A DNA stretch of 64,000 nucleotides from Biancaea sappan (lineage: Eukaryota; Streptophyta; Magnoliopsida; Fabales; Fabaceae): NCBI GenBank assembly GCA_037074585.1, contig CM073493.1, positions 39,767,501 through 39,831,500 on the forward strand, read 5' to 3'. The translations under genes and the position numbers were made by a program. This document shows positions 11,641 through 22,203 of this stretch, piece by piece. Numbering within the stretch: the stretch's first letter is position 1; each line of letters starts with the position of its first letter. The notes under the pieces were generated by a model. The model searched no databases, had not been told where the DNA came from, and was given only the letters and a program-made list of their open reading frames with translations.

Positions 11641-12959
11641 CTAAATTTCACCAAATAGTTATGACCAAATGGTTTAACCTATATTTCTATATATATATGT
11701 TTATAAATATATTATGTTTATATATATATATATACATAATTTTCTTAATATATAAAATAAAAATATATATATTTTTATTATTAGATAGACCTAACTATAA
11801 TTAGATCAATCAACCTTGGACCAATATTTTTATTCAGTTTAATAATCAATCTGACTTTGAAAACATTGTTAACATATATAAGATAAAGAACTAATTGAAT
11901 AAAAAAAATACAAAATAACATTAAAATGGGTATCAGTACATGAAATAGAGCAGTGGTACACACCTCATCGAACTGCCTCACTATATATAGTGAGCAATGT
12001 TGTGATGAAGAGAAGTAGGGAGCCGTGAGCTACCAGGTATGGATTCATTGAACTGCCTATTCTTTTAATAATGGTAAATATCGTTGCTAAAACTTTTGTA
12101 GCGGAAAAAACTGTTGATGCTAAAAGAACAGGCATGCTGCCTGTCCAAGCAGTGGATCCACACATGTGAGCTACTGCTTACCAGCCACTGAACCAGCTGT
12201 CATGTCGCCGTGTTCCGACTGGTCTTCGCCGATGGTCAACTTCCAAATGGCCACCCTATATTGCTACTGTGAGTGAGTGGCTTCCTTCCAACCTCCTTTC
12301 TCCCCCATTTTCAAATTTTCTTCGCCTTCATTCCTACATAATAAGCTAAATTTCTTCCTATTTCTACTTCCTTTTGGTAGAATCATTCTCTTGGTTATGA
12401 AATTTTTCAAATTGGTTAAGGGTTATAAAAGTAGTGAAGTTGGGAAGTTGGAATTGGGAAGGTTAAAGCTTTGGAGAGGTTGTTCACTATATTGTTCTTC
12501 AATTTGTTGCTCCCTAAGGTAAGTTCTAAGTTCAATTTGAATTTTAGGAGTTATATGAGCTAGAGTTAAGGATATATTAAAACAAGGAAGGTTAGATTTA
12601 ATTAGGGGATTTAGTATTTAAGGAACTATTACGTTAATGGGGACCAAAAATAATTAATTTGGGTCAATGGATTAATTTCTTTGCAATTGGTTGTAAATTT
12701 ATAGGCAATCTTGAAGCTACCTCATTTGAAGGTGCAACCCTTGTGATGAATTGTTACAGATAATTAAATTGGATTAAGACAATCAAGGAAAGGGTAGGGG
12801 TTTGGTTTCACTTATCTCATCGTTTAGTGAACAAGTAAAATATCAAGAGAAACTTCATTTACACATCTAACAAAATAGAGAGTAAAATTTACTAGAAAAG
12901 TTTAATTTTAGGTTGAACACAAAGTTTATCCTCATGAAAAAAAAGCTATTCTAAATGGA
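11641..12959. other. AT-rich non-coding stretch, nothing firmly recognised
   Basis: AT-rich DNA with short (TA)n runs near 11690-11770. A GC-richer patch at 12100-12530 ends in a donor-like AAGGTAAGTT (12517-12526) and resembles a transposon leader, but I cannot name it. Short ORFs here look like chance. Confidence 0.4.
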
Positions 12960-13440
12960 TTATCAATAACCTTTGCCCCTATGGTATTATCTTGTACGGT
13001 TTTGGAGGAATGTGGATTCGCTGGAATATGGTTGTTCAGATTCTCCACCCAGTAAGGGTTACTTCCATGTTCATCTATCTCCTTGTTGGCTATTCACTGT
13101 TTTTTCGCAACCAATGATGCCAATGAATATGATTTGGCGGGTGGAACACCTAACCACGCCCCACATATATCGTGGTAGACCTTCATCAAATGAGGGCCTT
13201 TCCTTCCATAGCTAAAGCAGAAATTGTAAAATTTGAGGGCTATCCATGTCTTTGGTAAAACCTTCCTCAGGGTCCAAAAGCTAGTGCTAAAGGGTTCTTG
13301 GATATTGATGTGGACTCTAACACGTAGGAAGCTCATGATAGTGCCATCCACCACTGATTTTCTACTTCTAATACTTTGCTCAATTAGTGCTGCATTCGCC
13401 TCTGTAAAGCTTTCTAGTGCTACTCCATGTAGTTGAACCT
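12960..13440 (-). pseudogene. LINE ORF1 fragment (DUF4283/zinc-knuckle type)
   Basis: The minus strand reads ANAALIEQSIRSRKSVVDGT, then FLRVRVHINIQEP, then WIALKFYNFCFSYGRKGPHL. This is the segment of plant LINE ORF1-like proteins between DUF4283 and the CCHC knuckle; two of the knuckle cysteines appear replaced by tyrosine. The frame is interrupted in the middle. No ORF2 is attached. Confidence 0.6.
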
Positions 13441-14074
13441 AATATGGAGAGAATTTCAAGTTTATCTCCTGAATGGTTTTCTTAAATACAATTTGAATTG
13501 TGCGTTTTGAAGGCAATGATAGGCTTAAATCTTTTGGGCTTTTCACTCTGTGCTCTCTTTCTCAAAATTTTTTGTACCTTTTCCATTCAAACTTGGACCT
13601 TTAATACTCTTATTGTTAGTTTTTGGGCTTTCTTCATTCTTATAAAATAAATTCCAAAATAAGATCTTTCCAACAAAATACTCAATTTGAAGACTAAAAT
13701 CATATAAAATAGGTAAAAATATACTTAAAGTCCTTACAGTTTCACCCAATAATGAATTTAGTCCATGTAGTTTCTAAAATCATAAAATTGGTCTCTAAAG
13801 TTAGTCAAATGTTAATCAATCGTTAGACCAGTACACAGGGCGCTAACTAGGATGCTTCCATGCTTCCTTTTTTACTCTTTCTTTTTGCTTCTTTTTCTTT
13901 TCTTCTTGTACGATGTCGGAGTTTCTTCTCAATTTTTGGGTTAATAGTGCATCAGTCTCTTCATTTCCTATTGAACCTATCTCCATCTTTATCTTCCTGT
14001 CTCAAGCTTCCAGTTTTGTAATTCAGATTTGAGCCTTATTGTTGCATCCATATGAGCTATACTGATTAGCTTTT

Positions 14075-15510
14075 TGTTGATCAAGGACCCTAAGGATAAT
14101 GGCTGGAACCCAAAGGGGAGTGAATTAGGTTAATAAAAATTAATTGGAAGTTCAAATAAATTCAAATGCTTAGTTGAAAATTGTTGACAGTACAAAGCAG
14201 AGCAATATCAAGATGAATGAGGATGAAGAGCAATAAATCAAATGTAAAGCTTTAAGCAATTAAAGAGATAAGGTAAAGAGATGAACACAAATATTTATAC
14301 TGGCTCAGTTTAACCCAAGCCTACATCCAGTCCTCAGGAGTACTTCTTGAATATTTCACTATGAACCACAAGTTTATACAAATAGGCACTTATGAGCTAC
14401 TACAACAGAGATTTTTTTCTTTCCAAGGGTGTCTCTCCCCCTTACAAATTGTTTTCTCTCAAAACAAACTCAAGGAACACTTTCCTTGGTCAATACAAAT
14501 AAATGGTTAAGTAGAAAATAAGTAACTCTCTAAAACAGAGTAAGCATGCAAGTGAAGAGTAATCTAGAATCAATTGATTGATAAGTGGTTTTGCAATTCA
14601 ACAATCAGAGGTAAAATTCATGTGTTCTTGTTCTTTGATTGCCTCTGAGGTCAATATATAAGCCCTAAAAGTTTTTGGCCCGTTGGACAAGGATCCTTGA
14701 TGATATCAGCTAAAATCTTCACAAAATAGCCGTTGTAACTGATGTCATCATGCCGGCAGTCGACTGATTAATCATCATTAGTTGACTGATACTCTTTAAT
14801 GACTCAATAGTCGACTAATGATTGTTTATTAGTCGACCGATGCGTCCTTGTCTCGAGTTTTTAAAAGTCTCCAGAAGCGATCAATTGATTGATTGAAGGA
14901 GATCAGTCGACTGATGGATACTGGAGGTTTATATGAAATAGGATAGTGACTAATTAGTTGACTGATTGCATGGAGTAAGTCGACTGATGAATCTCTGTCT
15001 TAAAATTCAAAAATCTTTAGAGTCTATCAGTCGACTAATTCAAGAATATTAGTTGATTGATAGAAACTGTAATCTTTGGAATTTGAGACAGTGGCTGATC
15101 AGTCGACTGATGAGGAATAATCAGTCGACTGTTGTTATTGATGCTTTGCTAAACTTTAGACAGCGAGGCATCAGTCGATTGTTATAAATATATCAGTTGA
15201 CTGATGGCTTCTGATTTGGTTTTTCGAAAGATTTTTTGCTTAGCTTAGCATCAGTAACAATTTTCCAACTTCAAAGAAATTTTCAAAATAAGCTTTCACT
15301 TGCCACTCAAGAACTTTCTTGAGCATTTTGGAACAATTTAAATTTATTTGTTGATCATCAAAAGTTTAAAAAAGTCTTTCAATGCAATAGAGTTAACAAA
15401 CCCTTCTATGCTTTTAGCTTCTTCGATTTCTTGATTCAAGCTTTTATAACATTCTAGCATTTCTTTCCACATTCCATTAAACCTCAGGGGAAAGAAAGAA
15501 ATTGACAACA
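14075..15510 (-). repeat. Solo-LTR-like segment (Copia style) inside TIR element
   Basis: The segment is bounded by TGTTGATC at 14075 and GACAACA at 15510. On the minus strand it ends with the block common in Copia LTRs (reverse complement of aggggagtgaattagg, about 14114-14129). A TATA-like sequence (GGCTTATATATTGA on the minus strand) lies at 14651-14664. It carries the 72-74-bp paired-palindrome array. No clear 5-bp target duplication was found (ctttt / ttatt), so the ends are provisional. Confidence 0.45.
14757..15205 (-). repeat. Paired-palindrome array, core ATCAGTCGACTGAT
   Basis: Fourteen copies of the palindrome, exact or degenerate, form seven pairs. Core starts (GTCGAC or variant) are 14759/14781, 14810/14832, 14884/14906, 14957/14979, 15030/15052, 15102/15124 and 15174/15196. 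Every pair is exactly 22 bp apart. Pair-to-pair distances are 51, 74, 73, 73, 72 and 72 bp. The array ends about 93 bp from a TATA-like box at 14651-14664, on its upstream side for minus-strand transcription. Confidence 0.9.
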
Positions 15511-16153
15511 TTATTTTTTTATTTAATAAATAAAATGTATAGTAAAGAAGCCATTGGAATGGAAAAAATTACTATAACTTCTCTGATGACACTCTGTTCT
15601 CTTATCTAATTATCTGTTTCTAGTTTATCTCTATCATATTTTGATACAAAGCAAGATTATGCTTCTTGTGCAATAAGATCCAAGACAGGGATGAATCATT
15701 CAAATAAGATGATGTGCTTCTCCCAATTAGAAAGATTCTAACAGATGAGGAAAAAAGATGAAAGTCTGAAACTAAGGTATTTTTCGAGATGCAGTAGTAG
15801 CGATGATGGTGGTGCTTGAAGAAAAAAGAGGTTCTGCATATTCAATCTTCTCATACAGGAAGAAAAGAGAAAAAAGGGAAAAAATGAGGGAGAAAAAAAA
15901 GTTTAGGTGGCACCACGTCAGCATATTACCTTGCCACATATGGTGCTGATGTGACTTTTAGTGGTGATGAAAGCATTCTAGTTAGCACTATGTATACTGG
16001 TCTAACAGTTTACTAACATTTGACTAACCTCGGGAATCAATTTCATGATTTTGAAAATTACAGGGATAAATTTATTATTTTTAAAGCATAGGGATTAAAT
16101 TCATTGTTGGGTGAAACTATAAGGACCTTAAGTATATTTTTACCCTAAACCAT

Positions 16154-16634
16154 AATCATATAAAATACTATAAATATCATAAAAAATCACATTAGGCCTT
16201 ATTTTTATTTTATTCAAATTTAGACTTTTCGCAAAATTTACTAAAAAATTCCTTAAAATTTATTACTTTATTTACTTTTCTAAGCCAGTTTATAACCCAA
16301 AATAACTCTAAAAATTAGAGTTATTAGTAGGCATGTTAGTTTGGCTAAGGAACAAATTATAACTTGTAATCATGAAGTAAAGCATCACTATGTGGAGGAG
16401 CATGACCTCTATGTCATAAAGTGAAATAATGTTCAGGGTCGTCTTTTTGTTGCACTTAGGAGTTGATAGCTGGAGTAGTTTGAAGAAGCACGACATATAA
16501 TCCTTCAGTTACATTATGAATCCCCTTTACCCTGCCGTTGTAAAGGTTGTGAAATACCAAAATATAAAATACCAAAACATCAAGGAAAAAGGTAGCAAAA
16601 CATGATAGATCCCTTGTAAGTTTTAAAATAGAGA
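16154..16634. other. AT-rich spacer, nothing recognised
   Basis: No credible gene or repeat beyond the 14-bp flanking direct repeat at its left edge. Confidence 0.4.
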
Positions 16635-17474
16635 TCAAATTATACTTGAATTTGGCACATGAAGAACATTTTTTAACCTTTGTCCAGGACTCAACTTAAA
16701 AGAACTGATATGTGCCACAATAATTGAATAATCATCATTAGGAAAAGAAATGTTAGAATGAGTAAAACCACTTGAAACATCAATGAGATAAGATAAATCA
16801 GATGTAATGTGATTGGTGGTACTTGTGTCCATAATCCATTCTTTTCCTAGATTTACTTTAGAGGTGAAAGCAAAAATACTTGTCAATTTTGTTTTGGCAT
16901 CTAGCAGGTTCCTTTTCCAACAATTTGAGAATCTCCCCATACTAATAATAGTAATAGGTTTATTCCTCAATGAGCGATGAATACTTTTCTCAAAGAAGTT
17001 TTAAACATGTAAAGTAAGCTAAAATTGAGGAAGTACCTTGACATAGAGTAGACAACTATGGGTGAAAATTATACATCCGTGGCCCATTTATCTTATCAAA
17101 TCATTCCGATAAATCTATCTAGACTGCAAAAGTGCTTTAGCTTAAAATTCTCGAAACCGACTGCTTTATAACTAAATTAACAATCTAAAATAATACCAAG
17201 GCAAAACATTGATCCCACAAGGAATGAAGAGATTGATCAAGGAATTCCTCGATGAAAGAATAGTCATTGAATCCAATCTTGTTTTTAGAAGTCACTAAAA
17301 GAATCATGGCAGAACTCCAAAGATCATAGTTCTTAGGTCTTGTAAATTGAGTAAAGACAATGTTAGTCCTAGGGGTGTCTGTTGTTTGCAAATGTAGAGG
17401 ATAAGAAGTGTCAGTGGAGGTCCTAGTAGAAGCCTTTGAAGTAAAAATTGAATTTTCTTTATTTGTCTCCATAC
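16635..17474 (-). pseudogene. Copia gag and protease remnants
   Basis: On the minus strand a gag start is seen at about 17474 (METNKENSIFTS, then FTRPKNYDLWSSAM typical of Copia gag). After a degenerate gap (17184-16971), a protease/pre-integrase part follows (EWIMDTSTTNHITSDLSYL). The protease active site reads D-T-S where Copia proteases have D-S-G or D-T-G, so catalysis is unlikely. Integrase, RT and RNase H are missing. The primer site at 17805-17816 supports this orientation. Confidence 0.75.
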
Positions 17475-17576
17475 AAAAAAGTGTCAAGAAAAAGAGGATG
17501 AATGCAGAAAAAATTACCAAGAACACCCTAACGAGAGACAAAGAAACAAATAATAGCCTCTAACTACAATGACTTT

Positions 17577-17795
17577 TTTATTATAAGAAAAAAAATGTTA
17601 TTGAGGAAGAAAGAGAATACAAGAGATGCAAGAGAGAAGGAGGAAAACAAAGGATTAGGAAGCCTCCGAAAGAAAAAAACAAAATAAAAACATAAAACAT
17701 AAAACAACGCAAAGAGGCCAAAAAAGCCCTCCAGCCCTAAAGAAACCCTACCAAAAGGAGCCCCTAAACAGCTCAAAGCTAAGCCACTATGATCG
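17577..17795 (-). mobile_element. Short LINE 3' tail (or SINE) insertion with 15-bp TSD
   Basis: A 219-bp insert is flanked by a perfect 15-bp duplication, aactacaatgacttt (17562-17576 and 17796-17810). On the minus strand it begins GATCATAGTGGC and ends in an A-rich tail (CTTATAATAAAA). The T/C-rich text and short tail match a severely 5'-truncated LINE 3' end; a SINE is the alternative, but I see no convincing A/B boxes. It sits in the Copia leader between primer site and gag. Confidence 0.75.
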
Positions 17796-17804
17796 AACTA
17801 CAAT

Positions 17805-17816
17805 GACTTTGATACC
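17805..17816 (-). other. Copia primer binding site, initiator-Met type
   Basis: The minus strand reads TGGTATCAAAGT, close to the TGGTATCAGAGC primer site used by Copia elements with initiator tRNA-Met. The LTR should therefore lie at coordinates above 17816. Confidence 0.7.
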
Positions 17817-17817
17817 A

Positions 17818-18110
17818 TATAAAACTCAGCGATTGACTGATAGGGAACTAATAGTCGACCTTTACTCTACCAAAGACACAATAGTTGACTAGTAAGGGAC
17901 AACAACTAGGTAAGCGTTGATAGTCGACCGTCGAGGAAAGATATTCTAAAGAAAGAAATCAGATGACATAGTCAAATGAGGATAAAAATGAGAGAAAAAA
18001 AACTCAAAGAGCTAGCATTGATAGTAATCGAAATAATGTTCGATACCAAATACAACAACTATAATTGTTATATACAGAACAAAAAATTTGTTTCCACACA
18101 ACTAATTAAT
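17818..18110 (-). repeat. Probable 5' LTR remnant of the Copia relic
   Basis: Sequence just upstream (minus strand) of the primer site. It carries GTCGAC-type palindromes at 17832-17928. The outer LTR end could not be fixed. Confidence 0.4.
17828..17932 (-). repeat. Small GTCGAC palindrome array at the U5 end of Copia LTR
   Basis: Cores start at 17832 (attgac) and 17854 (gtcgac), exactly 22 bp apart. Others lie at 17884 (gttgac) and at 17901/17923 (degenerate aacaac, then gtcgac), again 22 bp apart. It lies 15 bp from the primer site. Confidence 0.7.
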
Positions 18111-18214
18111 TAACCAACATTTAAAATTGTTAACTTTGCTTGCAAGTTACAACAAATATCAAAGAAAAAGAGTCGGTGTATGTGTGTCTGTGTGTGAGAG
18201 AGAGAGAAAAAGAG

Positions 18215-18515
18215 TCCCTCTCTGTGTGTGTTCATTATAAAATTATTTTTTTTTGGATATTTTAGATATTTTACATATTGGATATATATTTCATGTATGG
18301 ATAGAAAGTGATTATTATTTTTTTTTGGGGATTTAGATAAAGCCATTACAAAAAAAATATTATTTTTGTGTGAGTGTGTTCATTATAAAATTAATTGTTT
18401 TTGGATATTTTAGATATTTTACATATTGGATATATATTTCATGTATGGATAGAAAGTGATTATTATTTTTTTGGGGATTTAGATAAAGTCATTACAAAAA
18501 AAAAAGGTAGCTTAG
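18215..18515. repeat. About 148-bp tandem duplication at CACTA-like border
   Basis: The block beginning ttcattataaaatta is present at 18231 and again at 18379 with high identity, including ggatattttagatatttta and the attacaaaaaaa text that forms the left terminus of the following element. CT/GT-rich simple sequence precedes it (18181-18230). Confidence 0.85.
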
Positions 18516-21435
18516 CGGTGGTTATAAATAACTGCCACTAAAGAAGAAAGTAGTGGCAGTTCTGCCAACTGCCACTAAATTGTGGCATTTATAGTCAAAT
18601 CGTCATTACAAAAACTACCATTTAGTAGTGGCTGGTATTCAACTGCCATTAATGGTAGCAGTTTGGATTAAATCGCCATTAAGTTCCTCCTACATAGTGG
18701 TGGTTTGACCTAAGCTGCCATTATTTTAGTGGTGGTTAAGTAAAAAATGTCGTTAAGTTCTTTAATTTTTAGCCCGCAAATTCATTTTAACCTTGTTGCT
18801 GACATTAGGTCTCTCTCTTGTTGCTATCGTTTTTCACTTCTTCCGTTCTCCAGGTGACATTCTCTTGCCATCGACCTCCATCCCTCACTGCTAGTAGCCA
18901 ATTGCTTGCCGCAAGCGGTTCGCCGCTGTCACTCTTAATGTTGCCAGCCATTCGTTTTCATTCTTTTTTTTTTTGTGTTGTTTCCATTCCTTTTCATTCA
19001 TCATTGCCAGTCGCCTGCTACCATTACCTTTGTGCTGGTCATCAGTGATTTGTGCAGTTGTGCTCGTGGTTGTCGCCTCTCCTCTCCTTCATTGTTCACT
19101 CACAGGTAAGGCTTTTTTCCCTAAATTTTTTAGATTTTTTATATTTATTTTGGAATATGAAGAAGGAGTTTTCTTCCAAATAAAGCTTCAACGGTAGACC
19201 TTAAAACTGTGATTTTTCTGTTTTTTCATTTTTCTTTTCTGTAAAATAGTTTGTCTTTACAAATAGTGGGTGAGTTAATGATTAATTATCTAAGCTTTAA
19301 ATTTGTAGTAAGTTGTTTTGTTGTAACATTCTGCTGATCATGTATTGAACAGTCAATCTGTTGTGGCTAATCATGTTTTCTTGTTAGCTAATTCATTTGG
19401 TTTCTTCTTAAGCTTGTTGTTTTAACATTTACTTTTTCTTCTTTTTGTGATCTTGTTGTTAGAATTATATGGTTGATGATCTCTTGCTAGTGTTCCTTTA
19501 ATTTAAATGATGTTATTTTATCAATGATATCCCCCTTATGTCTTGCTTAGCAAGTTTGATAGCTTCTTTTTTATCATTAGGATGATAAAAGTGTTTATCT
19601 TGACACCTTAATTAGTATTGCTATGTACGTAATTCAATCTAAATATATTTTATTATCTTCTTAGCCAATAATTTTTTTTCTCATTTTAATTTTATTGTCC
19701 TTGGCATCTATAGCACACATAATTTTTATTTTTTGTCGAGTAAGAGTTGTTGATCTTTCTTTTCTCTATTTCTAGAATAAGTGAAATTGTTTCCAACTCC
19801 TTATTTAATTGAGCTATATAATCACCATATCAATGAAGCTTATTGTGAATCTCAATAAAAAATTTAGTTAGATGTTAGTTTACAAATTCCATTAATTGAG
19901 TTATAATGTAATTGGCACACCAATTTTAAAATGAATCAACCTTCTCCTTTTTCGATTGTTTTGGTGTTCCCTAAATTCAGACCTCCCAAAATGGGGACGC
20001 TGGTCATGTTTCTAAATATTTCAGTAGAATCTGAATTATGTTCCCTAAATTATCTCTCTCATTCATTAACTTTAGAATCAATAAGTTAAGTCCTAAATTT
20101 CATTATATTTACATGTTTGAAATCTATGGAAAAACATGTTCCTCAAAGAATATCTTTTGCTGCATTATATATTATGTTAGTTTAGTTTTTGCCTCTGTTA
20201 ACGATACTGGGCAGAGTTATATAGGACTTGCCATTTTATTGTCAATAAATTTAAATATTGTTGCTAAACCAATATGTCTTTATGTCGTACTATTAACCCA
20301 AGTCTAGAAATGTATCATTCATAAGGATCCTTTGTTTAATAAAATTTGAAATTACAAGTCCTAGTGTTAGTATAGATATTTGGACAAGTTTCACAACAAG
20401 GATTATGCTGAGAATTCTTTTTTTATTGTTCTTGGTTTAGTTTAAAAGGAGTTTTTTTGTTCTTGTTGAGAGAATTATTGTTTTGATAATTTGGATCTAA
20501 ATGAATTTTTTGTTCTTTTTTGTTTATTCATTTATGTACTCAAGTAGAGTCAATTAATAATGATTATATTATGTGTTGTAGTTGCACTTTTAGGGCTTCT
20601 TACCATTGGCTTTAGGAAGCTGAGCATCCAAGATGAATCTGTGGCTTGAGATGGGATTCAGACCTTGCCTTACTCAAGTTTTTGGTCGCATCACTCATTA
20701 TTCAGGTGATTGGATGTACAAAAAAGGCTCTGAGAAAAGGAGTGGAGAAGGCTCTAGGCAGGCAACAAATTCTCTATTCTCTTGTAATCAAGTGAATAAT
20801 GATAATGATGATGACGATAACGAAGATGAAGATGATATGACTTAGAAATTTTTTTGATATATAGCATATTAAGACCTATTTTTGTATATTTTCCATTTTG
20901 GATTTAAATTAAATTTATTTTATATGAATGAAGAAATTATTAGTCAATTTTATCTGTATATTTAATTATAATTGTTACTGAATATACTAATATGCAATCT
21001 AAATGAAGAAATATAGGTCTGTAATCTATTTAGGGGAGAATGAAAAAAAATATATATAAAAACCTATATGGAATGATAGTGATGATTTGAATATATTTAG
21101 TGGTGGTTGAAACTGTCACTAACTCCAATTATAGTGGCTGTCTAAGCACAACCACCACTAAAATGTTTATTTTTAGTAGTGGTTGGTACACAAACTGCCA
21201 CTATATCGATACTATATAATGGCAGTTGTGCTCAAACTGCCACTATATAGATACTACATAGGTACTAAATAGTAATAGTTTGTGTATTAATCACCAATAT
21301 ATAGTGGCAATTTGTGTACCAAATGCCACTAAATTTTGAATTTCCTTACTTTATTATAAGTTCAATGGTGTTTTTAATCGCCACTAATGTTATTCCCGTG
21401 TTGAACTGCCACTAAATCACTATTTTTTTGTAGTT
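18490..21435. mobile_element. Decayed CACTA-like element, non-autonomous
   Basis: The termini are CATTACAAAAAAA (18490) and, on the minus strand, AACTACAAAAAAATAG (ending at 21435), one or two bases from the CACTAC consensus. Both sides carry subterminal repeats in both orientations built on actgccactaaa / tagtggcagtt (18520-18760 and 21090-21420), a hallmark of CACTA elements. The 3-bp flanks (agt/aat) do not match, so termini may have changed. The interior has no recognisable transposase. Confidence 0.65.
20633..20845 (+). CDS. Short acidic-tailed ORF inside CACTA-like element, function unknown
   Basis: A 70-codon frame starting MNLWLEMGFRPCLTQVFGRI and ending in an acidic run (DNDDDDNEDEDDMT). 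It could be the last exon of a degenerate transposon gene or captured gene, or chance; I do not recognise it. An AG acceptor-like context (TTTAGG) lies about 25 bp upstream. Confidence 0.25.
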   Translation: MNLWLEMGFRPCLTQVFGRITHYSGDWMYKKGSEKRSGEGSRQATNSLFSCNQVNNDNDDDDNEDEDDMT

Positions 21436-22203
21436 AATGTTGATCTTGAATATTTCAAACAACTACCTTCAAATAGTTGAGAAAAAAAGAGTGAATCTCG
21501 CCCATTGCCTTCTTGGAGTAGCAATTTAAAAAATAAAAAAAACACTAAAAAGATGAAAGAAAATGTTAACATTAAAACTTAAAATACATGGTATTTGGTT
21601 GAGTTCAAGTATACCATCTTATTTTTAAAGCAATTCCATGCCTTATATTTGTTGTATCACCTGGTGCAGTGGGTACACAAACCTGTTATTTTCAGGATAT
21701 GATAGCTTAAGATTCATCAATTTGATCTACACACAAAGAATATAGACAAGACTCTTTATATGACACACTTTTCTCTACCTAAAATATTACACAAATAATA
21801 TATTCTTTTTCTCCTCACTCTCATGAAGAGTGTATATATATATATATATATAACAGCTTGCTTCAAATCTACCCATTGGGAATAAAAAGATTTGGTTGCA
21901 AATTAAACCTTCTATTCCATTTAATTAAAAGCTAACACACAAAACGTTAAAAGAAAATAGGATGACATTCATATATATATATATATGATAAAGAGCTTAT
22001 ATTACTTTCTTTGCACTTTTGTTTCCACAAAAACAAGACTGTGTTTTCTACCCACTCTCCTTTAAAGTGCGTTTGCTTGGATTTTAGAATTAGTGTTCAT
22101 TCCATATCTAACCAATTGCAGAAATCCATTCATCAAACATGCACGCCCCACTTTTTCATCAACACATTCTTTTCATAAAATTACAAAAATAATGTATATA
22201 TAC
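21436..22203. other. Spacer with (TA)n runs, nothing else recognised
   Basis: AT-rich DNA with (TA)n at about 21835-21851 and 21972-21987. No gene is seen. Confidence 0.4.

Larger units (their letters stand above)
13712..16153. mobile_element. Non-autonomous DNA element with long terminal inverted repeats
   Basis: The left terminus 13712-13859 and the reverse complement of the right terminus 15971-16145 match along most of their length (shared text: taaaaatatacttaa, gttagtcaaatgtta, gttagaccagta). The left copy lacks about 30 bp. A 14-bp direct repeat, aatcatataaaata, lies at 13698-13711 and 16154-16167, though the right copy is about 8 bp outside the inverted repeat. The interior encodes no transposase and carries a solo-LTR-like segment (14075-15510). 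Long TIRs would suit a MULE-like or foldback element; family assignment is open. Confidence 0.65.

Noticed and set aside
12277..12522. 81-codon ORF with hydrophobic N-terminus as a possible small membrane protein
   Set aside because: Low-complexity F/L/S text, no homology recognised, and surrounding sequence resembles a transposon leader.
14757..15205. CRISPR-like array of short palindromic repeats
   Set aside because: Plant chromosomal context; repeats are 14 bp and paired at 22 bp inside a 72-bp tandem unit whose spacers resemble each other; no cas genes.
17564..17776. Phenylalanine-rich ORF as a small membrane protein
   Set aside because: It is the reading of a T-rich LINE 3' tail flanked by a 15-bp target duplication.
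18818..19197. Serine/leucine-rich ORFs inside the CACTA-like element
   Set aside because: Two overlapping frames in CT-rich DNA with no recognisable domain; typical of untranslated leader sequence.
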